Source of the DNA: Ancylobacter oerskovii
Lineage (GTDB): Bacteria > Pseudomonadota > Alphaproteobacteria > Rhizobiales > Xanthobacteraceae
DNA: 64,000 nucleotides
Assembly: GCF_018390555.1 (NCBI RefSeq)
Contig: NZ_JAHBGB010000037.1
Location: 248,001-312,000, forward strand
Direction of reading: 5' to 3'
Shown here one piece after another: positions 34,038 through 41,328 of this stretch (its first letter is position 1; each line of letters starts with the position of its first letter). The notes beneath the pieces were generated by a model. It saw only the letters and a program-made list of their open reading frames with translations, searched no databases and was not told the origin of the DNA. Position numbers and translations under genes: made by a program.

Positions 34038-35048
34038 TCAGACTTCGAGGATCGCCTTGATCACGCCGGCTTCCGGCTTCAGCCAGGCGTCGAACAGCTT
34101 CGGGCCTTCGCTCAGCGGACCGCGATGGGTGTTCAGCGCCTTGGTTGGCACCTTGCCGGCCTCCATCTGCCGGACCACTTCGGCGAAGTCGTCGGCCTGG
34201 GCGTTGCGGCTGGCGAACAGCGTCGCCTCGCGCTTGTGGAATTCCGGGTCGGAGAAGGTGATGTCGGTACGCACCACGCTCACCAGCACGTAGCGGCCGG
34301 CATGGGCGAGGAAGCCGAAGCCGCGCTGCATCGCCGCCGCATTGCCGGTGGCGTCGATGACGACGTCGTAGAAATCGCCGCTGGTCAGGCGCTTGGCCGT
34401 CTCTTCCGCCTGCGCGTCGGCGATCAGCATCTGGTCGGCGCCGAGCTCGTTGATGGTGAAGGCGATGCGGTCCTCGCGCAGGTCCATCACCGTGACGTGA
34501 GCGCCGCGCGCCTTGGCGAAGATGATGGCGGACATGCCGATCGGACCAGAGCCGACCACCAGCACCCGGTCTTCAGCCGTGATGCCGCCGCGCTTCACGC
34601 CATGGGCGCCGATGGCGAGGAACTCGATCATCGCCGCCTCGTCGATGGAGGCGGAGCCCGCCGGCACCACATTGCCGACCGGCACGCAGAGATATTCCGC
34701 CATGCCGCCGTCGCGATGCACGCCGAGCACGTTGATGTTCATGCAGGCATTGTTCACGCCCTTGCGGCAGGCGTGGCAGGTGCCGCAGGACAGGTACGGC
34801 ACGATGTAGACGTTCTGGCCCTTGGCAAGGCCGCTCCCCTCGGGCGCGCTCTCCACCGTGCCGGAGAGCTCGTGGCCCATCACCCGCGGATATTCGAGGA
34901 AGGGATGCTTGCCCTGATAGATGTGGAAATCCGTGCCGCAGATGCCGACGCGGCGGATGCGGATGAGCGCCTCGCCCGGGCCCGGGACCGGATCGGGACG
35001 GCTGATGACCGACAGGCGGCCGGGTTCATCGCAGATCAGGGCTTTCAT
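34038..35048 (-). CDS. Zinc-dependent alcohol dehydrogenase, probable L-galactonate/L-gulonate 5-dehydrogenase
   Basis: A 336-residue medium-chain dehydrogenase. It shows catalytic zinc motifs GICGTDFHIYQGKHPF and GHELSGTV, the structural zinc loop YLSCGTCHACRKGVNNAC, and a Rossmann segment VLVVGSGPIGMSA. The ATG at 35048 yields the conserved MKALICDEPG start; 63 further open codons upstream overlap a hairpin and are not coding. Beside uxaB and uxaA, the simplest role is oxidising L-galactonate (or a related aldonate) to D-tagaturonate or fructuronate, as LgoD/RspB-like enzymes do. Substrate is inference. Confidence 0.8.
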   Translation of the reverse strand: MKALICDEPGRLSVISRPDPVPGPGEALIRIRRVGICGTDFHIYQGKHPFLEYPRVMGHELSGTVESAPEGSGLAKGQNVYIVPYLSCGTCHACRKGVNNACMNINVLGVHRDGGMAEYLCVPVGNVVPAGSASIDEAAMIEFLAIGAHGVKRGGITAEDRVLVVGSGPIGMSAIIFAKARGAHVTVMDLREDRIAFTINELGADQMLIADAQAEETAKRLTSGDFYDVVIDATGNAAAMQRGFGFLAHAGRYVLVSVVRTDITFSDPEFHKREATLFASRNAQADDFAEVVRQMEAGKVPTKALNTHRGPLSEGPKLFDAWLKPEAGVIKAILEV

Positions 35049-35088
35049 CGCAGCAGGCTTTCCACAGCAAGGGCTTCGAGAAGAAGGT

Positions 35089-35126
35089 GCGGCCCGGCCG
35101 GCATTTCGTCCGGGTGGCCGGGCCGC
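35089..35126 (-). terminator. 11-bp stem hairpin after the ABC binding-protein gene
   Basis: A perfect 11-bp stem (GCGGCCCGGCC / GGCCGGGCCGC) lies just after the binding-protein stop and before the dehydrogenase gene. There is no U-run and genes continue, so it probably stabilises the binding-protein message or causes partial termination. Confidence 0.6.
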
Positions 35127-35140
35127 AGTCGGGAGGTTCG

Positions 35141-35941
35141 TCAGTTGGTCGCCGGCAGGGTCTGCGGCAGCGGCACGCCATTGTACTTGAGGTAGATCTC
35201 GCGGAGCTTGCCGCTGGCGAGGTCCTTGGCGATCCACTCGTTGAGGCGGGTGCGCAGCGCATTCTCGCCCTTGCGCAGGCCGATGGCGTAGGGATTGGTC
35301 TTCAGGACGATCCGGGTTTCCAGTGGGTCGTTCGGACGGCGCTGGTTCACGGCGGCCATCACCTGCGGCGAGGAACCCATGATGTCCACCTGGCCGGACA
35401 CCAGAGCGGTGATCAGCGTGGCGTCGTCGTCATAGCGCACGATCTCGGCGTTCTTGATCTGGCTGGTGACTTCCTTGTCGTTGGTCGAGCCGCGCGTGGT
35501 GCCGATGCGCTTGCCGGCGAGATCCTCGATCGACTTGATCTCGGTGCCCTTGGGCGAGGCGACGACCACCTGGATCACGCCATAGGCGTCGGAAAAGTCG
35601 ATGACCTTCTTGCGCTCCTCGTTGACCGAGAAGGAGGCCATGACGATGTCGGCCTTGCCGGTGAGCAGGAAGGGCACGCGGTTCGGGCTGGTGACCTGCA
35701 CGATCTCCAGCGGCACACCGAGATCGGCGGCGAGCAGGCGGGCGCTTTCGACGTCGGAGCCGGTCGGCTGCATCTGGGCATCGGTCATGCCGAAGGGCGG
35801 CGAGCCGAGGTCGATGGCGACGAGCAGCTTGCCGCGCTTCTTGATCTCGTCGAGCGTGTCGGCGCTCGCCGGGGCGGCAAGGCCGAAGGCGCCGGCGAGG
35901 CCGGCCAGCGCCGAGGCGGCAAGGAATAGACGGCGGTTCAT
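35141..35941 (-). CDS. ABC transporter substrate-binding protein, polar amino acid-type (family 3)
   Basis: A 266-residue periplasmic protein of the family-3 (SBP_bac_3) fold normally tied to amino acids. The signal peptide has a twin-arginine-like start (MNRRLFLAASALAGLAGA). The mature part shows KRGKLLVAIDLGSPPFGMTDAQMQPTGSDVESARLLAADLGVPLEIVQVTSPNRVPFLLTGKADIVMASFSVNEERKK and GTTRGSTNDKEV. Its genes lie within a sugar-acid operon, so it may bind an aldonate or uronate rather than an amino acid. Confidence 0.9.
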   Translation of the reverse strand: MNRRLFLAASALAGLAGAFGLAAPASADTLDEIKKRGKLLVAIDLGSPPFGMTDAQMQPTGSDVESARLLAADLGVPLEIVQVTSPNRVPFLLTGKADIVMASFSVNEERKKVIDFSDAYGVIQVVVASPKGTEIKSIEDLAGKRIGTTRGSTNDKEVTSQIKNAEIVRYDDDATLITALVSGQVDIMGSSPQVMAAVNQRRPNDPLETRIVLKTNPYAIGLRKGENALRTRLNEWIAKDLASGKLREIYLKYNGVPLPQTLPATN

Positions 35942-35991
35942 GGTTTCTCTCCCTGGGATCTAGGCGGCTATGGCGTTTGTCGCGATGTTTC

Positions 35992-36720
35992 TCACAGCCC
36001 GCTGCCGACGAAGCTGGCGAGCTCGGGGGTTCGGGGGCTGTCCAGCATGGCGCCGGGGCCGGTCTCCCAGACCTTGCCCTTGTGCATGTAGACGACCTGG
36101 CTGGCGACCTTGCGGGCGAAGGCCATCTCATGGGTGACGAGGATCATCGTCATGCCGCCGCGCGCGAGGTCTTCCATCACCTTCAGCACCTCGCCGGTGA
36201 GCTGCGGGTCGAGGGCGGACGTGACCTCGTCGAACAGCATCAGCTTGGGCTGCATGGCGAGCGAGCGGGCGATGGCGACGCGCTGCTGCTGGCCGCCGGA
36301 GAGCTGCTCGGGATAGTGCCCGGCCTTCTCGGCGAGGCCGACGCGGGCGAGCACGTCCTTGGCGAGGTCGCGGGCCTCGGCCTTCGACACCTTCTTCACG
36401 CAGCTCGGCGCCAGCATGATGTTCTGCTCGGCGGTGAGGTGCGGGAACAAATTGTAGCTCTGGAACACGATGCCGACGTCGCGGCGCAGCGAGCGGCGGT
36501 CGAGCTTCTCGTCATGCACGGCGTGGCCGCACACGTCGATGGTGCCGCCGTCGATGGTCTCCAGCGCGTTGATGCAGCGCAGCGCCGTCGACTTGCCCGA
36601 GCCCGACTGGCCGATGACGGCGGCAACCTCGCCGCGGCCGACCTCGAAGGAGACGCCGTCCAGCACCTTGTTGGTGCCGAAGCTCTTGTAAACGTTGGAC
36701 AGTTTAACGACGGCTGACAT
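35992..36720 (-). CDS. ABC transporter ATP-binding protein (GlnQ/HisP type)
   Basis: A 242-residue single-domain ATPase. Walker A is IGQSGSGKST, the Q-loop lies in VFQSYNLFPHLT, the signature is LSGGQQQRVAIARSLA, and Walker B is MLFDEVTSALDP, here with Val where most GlnQ proteins have Pro. It overlaps the preceding permease gene by 17 bases. It energises uptake through the two permeases encoded upstream. Confidence 0.94.
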   Translation of the reverse strand: MSAVVKLSNVYKSFGTNKVLDGVSFEVGRGEVAAVIGQSGSGKSTALRCINALETIDGGTIDVCGHAVHDEKLDRRSLRRDVGIVFQSYNLFPHLTAEQNIMLAPSCVKKVSKAEARDLAKDVLARVGLAEKAGHYPEQLSGGQQQRVAIARSLAMQPKLMLFDEVTSALDPQLTGEVLKVMEDLARGGMTMILVTHEMAFARKVASQVVYMHKGKVWETGPGAMLDSPRTPELASFVGSGL

Positions 36721-37357
36721 TGAGCTTCCTTTCCAGCCGCCGGCTCCAGGTCGAGAGCGGGAAGCAGATCGCGAAATAGATCGCCGCCACGACCATGAAG
36801 ACGGTGAAGGGCTCGAAGATCGAGTTGTTGATGAGCTTGCCGGCCTGGGCGAGCTCGACGAAGCCGACCACCGAGGCCAGCGAGGTGTTCTTGACGATCT
36901 GGACCAGGAACCCGACCGTCGGCGGGGTGGCGATGCGCATCGCCTGCGGCAGGATCACCCGCGTCATGCGCTGCCAGGGGGTGAGGGCGAGGCACTCGGC
37001 CGCCTCCCACTGCGTCTTCGGCACCGATTGCAGGCAGCCGCGCCAGATCTCGGCGAGGAAGCCGGAGGAATAGATCGTCAGGCCGACGCCGGCGGCGAGC
37101 AGGGCCGGCACTTCCTGGAAGCCGGCGATGGCGATGCCGAAATAGATGAGGAACAGCAGGATCAGCAGCGGCGTGCCCTGCACGATCTGGATGTAGCCGA
37201 TGGCGGCGTAGCGCAGCCAGCGGATCGGCGAGATGCGCATCAGCGCCACGGCGAAGCCGACGAGGCCGCCGCCGATGAAGGCAATGGCGGACAGGCCGAG
37301 CGTCCACAGGGCCGCCCAGCCGAGGAATTCGAGGTGAACGAGGCTGAAACTCGGCAT
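36704..37357 (-). CDS. ABC transporter permease (polar amino acid family)
   Basis: A 217-residue membrane protein of the HisM/GlnP family, with the EAA-type loop AAECLALTPWQRMTRVILPQAMRIATPP and conserved YIQIVQGTPLLILLFLIYFG. It pairs with the second permease 10 bases upstream to form a heterodimeric channel. Confidence 0.93.
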   Translation of the reverse strand: MPSFSLVHLEFLGWAALWTLGLSAIAFIGGGLVGFAVALMRISPIRWLRYAAIGYIQIVQGTPLLILLFLIYFGIAIAGFQEVPALLAAGVGLTIYSSGFLAEIWRGCLQSVPKTQWEAAECLALTPWQRMTRVILPQAMRIATPPTVGFLVQIVKNTSLASVVGFVELAQAGKLINNSIFEPFTVFMVVAAIYFAICFPLSTWSRRLERKLNVSRR

Positions 37358-37367
37358 GATCAGGACC

Positions 37368-38051
37368 TCACAGCGCCGTGCCGAGCTTGCGCTTGCGCAC
37401 GAAGACGGCGAGGCCGAACAGCCACAGGCCGATGCGCACCACGAAGGACAGGGCGAGATAGATGATGCCGACGACGATGTAGGTCTCGAAGGAGCGGAAG
37501 GTGTCGGACTGGATGCGGTTGGCCACCGCCGTCAGCTCCTCCGCCGAGATCTGTGAGGTGATCGATGAGGCCAGCATCAGCAGCACATACTGGCTGGTGA
37601 GCGCCGGATAGACCCGCTCGATGGCCGGGCGGATGATGACGTGCCAGTAGATCTGCGGCTTGGACAGGCCGAGGCAGTCGGCGGCCTCCAACTGCGACTT
37701 GTGCACGGATTCGAGCCCGGCGCGCACGATCTCGCAGGTATAGGCGCCGACATTCACCACCAGCGCGATCACCGCCGCCGCGTTGGCAGACACCTTTATG
37801 CCCAGCGTGGCGATGCCGAAATAGACGATGAACACCTGTACCAGCAGCGGGGTGTTGCGGATCACCTCGACATAGCTGGCGACCAGGAACTTCACCCAGG
37901 GCGGGCCGTCGGCGCGGCCGATGGCGCACAGCGTGCCGAGCACGAAGCCGAGCACGGTGGAGACCGCCGACAGCTGCAGCGTCAGCCAGGCGCCCTGCAG
38001 GAATTCCGGCCAGTAGGCCCAGAGCGAGGAGAAGTCGAACTGATAGGTCAT
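37368..38051 (-). CDS. ABC transporter permease (polar amino acid family)
   Basis: A 227-residue HisQ/GlnP-type permease. It shows YVEVIRNTPLLVQVFIVYFG and the ATPase-contact loop EAADCLGLSKPQIYWHVIIRPAIERVYPAL. The start overlaps the uxaB stop by four bases, tying transport to the tagaturonate step. A basic C-terminus (FVRKRKLGTAL) faces the cytoplasm. Confidence 0.93.
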   Translation of the reverse strand: MTYQFDFSSLWAYWPEFLQGAWLTLQLSAVSTVLGFVLGTLCAIGRADGPPWVKFLVASYVEVIRNTPLLVQVFIVYFGIATLGIKVSANAAAVIALVVNVGAYTCEIVRAGLESVHKSQLEAADCLGLSKPQIYWHVIIRPAIERVYPALTSQYVLLMLASSITSQISAEELTAVANRIQSDTFRSFETYIVVGIIYLALSFVVRIGLWLFGLAVFVRKRKLGTAL

Positions 38052-39184
38052 GCCGGCACCCCGTTCGCCTGCCGGGCGACGAGCGCGTCCAGCACCGGGG
38101 TGACGGGGGCGCCGGGGAGGCCGGCGATCCAGTCGAGGAACGCCTTGATCCGCCGCTCGACCTTCACCGCATGGTTCTGCGCGATGTCGGCGATGCGGTG
38201 ATCGAGGAAGGGATTGCGGAAACGGTCGAGCGTCACCGCCACATAGGCCTCGGCGTCCTCGCCCATGCCGCGTGCGCGGAAGCCGGGAACGACCTCCTGT
38301 GCATAGAGCGCGTCGAGCCGGGCGCGGATGGCGTCATCAGCCAGGATGGCGCGCACGGTCTCGCCGGCCGGGCGGCCTTCGCGCGACCAGATATCGGCGA
38401 GGAAGGTGTGGCCGAGATTGAGGATGTGCAGCTTCAGCCGCTCGAAGGGCTCGAGATCCTCGGCGAGCACCACGTCGGGATGCGAGAAGGGCAGGGCGAA
38501 GCCCGGCTGCGCCTCGATTGCCCACAGGGCATAGGGTTCGGCGACGGCGCCGACCGGCTCGATGGGCTCGGAGACGATGCGGTCGACCAGCGTGTTGGCG
38601 AAGATCACCTCGGCGTCGAGCCAGTTCGCGAAGGCCGCCGGCGCGCCGCTCGCGGCGGCGAGCTGCATCACCGCCGCCTTCAGCACCTCGCCATTGCGAT
38701 TGACGAGCTCGCAGGGCAGCGCGGTGATCGGTGCGCCGCCGGTGCTCCAGCGATGGTGGAGCAGGGCGGTCAGCTTGCCGGGGAAGGAGGCCGGGACGCC
38801 GCCGGCGAGCAGCGCCGGGCCGAGGTCTTCGTCGGCGACCGCGTAGCCGGCATCGCCCATATTGGAGACGACCAGCCCGGCGTCACCGGCGAACAGCGCC
38901 TTCAGCGCCTCCCAATCGGCCAGCGCCGACAGGCCGCGCTCGACGGCGCGGACCGTGACCTCGCGCTCGACAGGGGCGCCGTCGACCATGCCGCGAATGA
39001 GGACGGGGTAGCCTTCCGGCCGGCCGAAGGCGGCGACGCGGCCGGCGCGGGCGGCCGAGCCGGAGGCCTGGACGACGGTGATCGGACCGATGTCCTCGCC
39101 GGCCTCGCGGGCCTCATGGACGAAAAGATCGACATGCGCCTGGAGAAAGCGGCTGGTGCCGAACTGGACGATGCGCCTGCTCAC
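38048..39184 (-). CDS. uxaB: Tagaturonate reductase/mannitol dehydrogenase family protein
   Basis: A 378-residue polyol dehydrogenase of the long-chain mannitol dehydrogenase family. It has a Rossmann-like start MSRRIVQFGTSRFLQAHVDLFVHEA, LVVSNMGDAGY, the NRNGEVLKAAV strand-loop, VDRIVS, and the catalytic LKLHILNLGHTFLADIW with its lysine and histidine. The uronate branch (tagaturonate or fructuronate reductase) fits the linked uxaA and kdgK. It would reduce D-tagaturonate to D-altronate. First gene of the operon, divergent from the GntR regulator. Confidence 0.86.
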   Translation of the reverse strand: MSRRIVQFGTSRFLQAHVDLFVHEAREAGEDIGPITVVQASGSAARAGRVAAFGRPEGYPVLIRGMVDGAPVEREVTVRAVERGLSALADWEALKALFAGDAGLVVSNMGDAGYAVADEDLGPALLAGGVPASFPGKLTALLHHRWSTGGAPITALPCELVNRNGEVLKAAVMQLAAASGAPAAFANWLDAEVIFANTLVDRIVSEPIEPVGAVAEPYALWAIEAQPGFALPFSHPDVVLAEDLEPFERLKLHILNLGHTFLADIWSREGRPAGETVRAILADDAIRARLDALYAQEVVPGFRARGMGEDAEAYVAVTLDRFRNPFLDHRIADIAQNHAVKVERRIKAFLDWIAGLPGAPVTPVLDALVARQANGVPA

Positions 39185-39451
39185 GAGCGGCGGACTCCCA
39201 ACAGGCCGCCGATCGGGGGCGCCAGGAAGGCGCGGGCCCCATCACGCGGTGCAATGTGCTGAAAACAAATGAAATTTTTGCAGCCGCTTGCGCGCCACAT
39301 GCTGTGCTTCCTCGCCTGCATCGATTTTTGTTTTTGTTTCTTATGTATAAAAATCCACGCTGGACGCGGCGTGTCAATCTGTTTTTAATGTAAAAAAAAC
39401 GGAGCTGTCGTCACAAAGGCTCCCGGGAGAGAACGTTCAGCCGAGGGCCGT
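39185..39451. promoter_or_regulatory. Divergent control region between uxaB and the two-HTH GntR gene
   Basis: A 267-base AT-rich gap holding the promoters of both transcripts. It contains TTTTTGTTTTTG and a TATAAAAA run near 39346, and GTTTTT/AAAAAAC arms around 39381-39400 that form a poor inverted repeat. CTCCCGGGAG (39420-39429) is a 10-bp palindrome close to the GntR start. I see no perfect GntR-type operator like the one at 15404, so binding sites cannot be assigned. Confidence 0.5.
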
Positions 39452-40381
39452 ATGAAGGGTAATGCCGTCTTCAAGCGCAGCTACAACCAGTGTTTGCGGC
39501 AATTGGCCGGGCAGGCGATCGGTGCGTCCTTGCCGTCGGAAAGCGAGCTGGCGCAGTCGCTGGAGGTGAGCCGCACGACCGTGCGCAGCGTCTTCGCCTC
39601 ACTGATCGATGCCGGCATCGTGACTGTCGCGGCCGGCGGGCGGCGGCTGGTCCGCCATCCGGGCGAGGCCGACTATTTTCCCGACCTGCAGACTCTCTCG
39701 GCCGGCGCGGCGGTGGCGCGGCGCTTCATGGAGTGGATCCTGCAAGGCGATTTCCGCGCCGGGCAATTGCTGAACGCCGCCGAACTCGCCCGCCAGTTCG
39801 GAACCTCCACCACCACCATCCGCGAACATCTGGCGCAGTTCCAGCATGTCGGCCTGCTGGAGCGGCGGCCCAACAGCTCCTGGCTCTACAAGGGCGTGAC
39901 CCCGGCCTTCGCGACCGAAATCTACGATGTGCGCGAGATGTTCGAGCTGCGCTCGACCCGCAGCTTCATCGAGCTGCCGGACGATTCACCGCCCTGGCGG
40001 GAGCTGGATGTCATCGAGGCCGAGCATCGCGCGCTCCTCGCCAATATCGACGAGGATTACCGTACGTTCCCGCAGCTCGACGAGCGCCTGCACCGGGTCA
40101 TCCACGAGACGTCGAACAACCGATTCATCATCGATTTCTACGACGTCATCTCGACGCTGTTCCATTACACCTATCGCTGGAACCGCTCGGATGAAAAGCA
40201 GCGCAACACGGTCGCGCTGCTCGAACATCTCGATTACATCGAAGCACTGCGCAGCCGCGATCCGCGGGCCATCGACGCGCGCTGCCGCAAGCACCTGCGC
40301 ACCGCCCGCGCCACGCTGGCCCGCTCGATCGAATTCGGCCCGTTCCGCTCTCCTTCCAGCCCCGCCGGAGTTTCCGCGTGA
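39452..40381 (+). CDS. GntR-family regulator with two winged-helix domains
   Basis: A 309-residue regulator with two GntR-type DNA-binding domains in tandem. The first is at residues ~6-68 (FKRSYNQCLRQLAGQ ... LPSESELAQSLEVSRTTVRSVFASLIDAGIVTV). The second is at ~88-150 (AVARRFMEWILQGDFRAGQLLNAAELARQFGTSTTTIREHLAQFQHVGLLERR). A helical FCD-type effector domain follows (YDVREMFELRS ... RLHRVIHETSNNRFIIDFYDVIS). It is divergent from the uxaB operon and overlaps kdgK, so it probably controls both in response to a uronate or aldonate. Two HTHs per chain is unusual for this family. Confidence 0.87.
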   Translation: MKGNAVFKRSYNQCLRQLAGQAIGASLPSESELAQSLEVSRTTVRSVFASLIDAGIVTVAAGGRRLVRHPGEADYFPDLQTLSAGAAVARRFMEWILQGDFRAGQLLNAAELARQFGTSTTTIREHLAQFQHVGLLERRPNSSWLYKGVTPAFATEIYDVREMFELRSTRSFIELPDDSPPWRELDVIEAEHRALLANIDEDYRTFPQLDERLHRVIHETSNNRFIIDFYDVISTLFHYTYRWNRSDEKQRNTVALLEHLDYIEALRSRDPRAIDARCRKHLRTARATLARSIEFGPFRSPSSPAGVSA

Positions 40382-41307
40382 CCAAGGTCTTTGCCAGCAT
40401 CGGCGAATGCATGATCGAACTGGCCGATGCCGGCGGCGGCCTCTACCGTCGCGGCTTCGCCGGCGACACGCTGAACACCGCCTGGGGCGTGCGCGGTCTC
40501 GCCGCTCCCGCCGAGCTGGCGGTGCGCTATGTCACCAAGGTCGGGGACGACGCGGCATCGGAGGAGATGCTGCGCTTCTTCGAGGGAGCGGGGATCGACA
40601 CGAGCCATGTCGGCCGGGTGCCGGGGCGGCCGGTGGGGCTCTACATGATCGCGCTGCAGGGGTTCGAGCGGAGCTTCACCTATTGGCGCGACACCTCCGC
40701 CGCCAAGCTGCTCGCCGCCGATATCGGCGCGCTGCGGGCGGCGCTGGCGGATGCGGACTGCATCTATTTCTCCGGCATCACCCTGGCCATCCTGTCGCCG
40801 GAGCATCGCGGCAACCTGTTCGCCGTGCTCGACGAGGCGCGGGCACGGGGAGCCATGGTGGCTTTCGATGCCAATGTACGGTTGCGGCTGTGGCCGAGCG
40901 TCGAGGCGCTGCGTGCAGGCATCGAGGAAGGGTATCGCGCCGCGACGATTGCTTTGCCGACTTTCCCCGACGAAGCCGAGCTGTTCGGCGATGTTTCCCC
41001 GCAAGAGGCAGCTTTTCGCATAGCCGGCTATGGAGTGTCGGAGGTCGTGGTGAAGAACGGTGCCGAGCCCTGCACGCTGCATGCCGGCGGCGCCATCGAG
41101 ACCATTCCGGCCGTTCGGGTTGCCGAGCCGCTGGATACCACCGGCGCCGGCGACAGCTTCAATGCCGGCTATCTTGCGGCGCGCCTCGCCGGCCGCACCC
41201 CGGCGGAAGCGGTGCGGCTGGCGCACCGTGTGGCCGCTCGGGTGATCTGCAGCCGGGGAGCGCTGGTCGACATGGCGGTGCTGCGGGAAGTGGCGCAGCC
41301 GGCCTGA
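40378..41307 (+). CDS. kdgK: PfkB-family sugar kinase, probable 2-keto-3-deoxygluconate kinase
   Basis: Phosphorylates KDG to KDPG for Entner-Doudoroff cleavage. The 309-residue ribokinase-fold protein starts with GTG overlapping the regulator stop (GTGA). Features are SIGECMIELADAGGGLYRRGFAGDTLNTAWGVR, VGRVPGRPVGLYMI, AFDANVRLRLWPS, VVVKNGAEP, and the catalytic anion-hole motif DTTGAGDSFNAGYLAARLAG. KdgK-like sequence and the altronate dehydratase across the divergent promoter support the assignment; another keto-sugar is possible. Confidence 0.86.
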   Translation: MTKVFASIGECMIELADAGGGLYRRGFAGDTLNTAWGVRGLAAPAELAVRYVTKVGDDAASEEMLRFFEGAGIDTSHVGRVPGRPVGLYMIALQGFERSFTYWRDTSAAKLLAADIGALRAALADADCIYFSGITLAILSPEHRGNLFAVLDEARARGAMVAFDANVRLRLWPSVEALRAGIEEGYRAATIALPTFPDEAELFGDVSPQEAAFRIAGYGVSEVVVKNGAEPCTLHAGGAIETIPAVRVAEPLDTTGAGDSFNAGYLAARLAGRTPAEAVRLAHRVAARVICSRGALVDMAVLREVAQPA

Positions 41308-41328
41308 CCTCCGGCCGCCGCCTCCGCT

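Noticed and set aside
39381..39400. GTTTTT/AAAAAAC arms as operator of the two-HTH GntR regulator
   Set aside because: The arms are simple T and A runs without perfect symmetry, too weak to call an operator.
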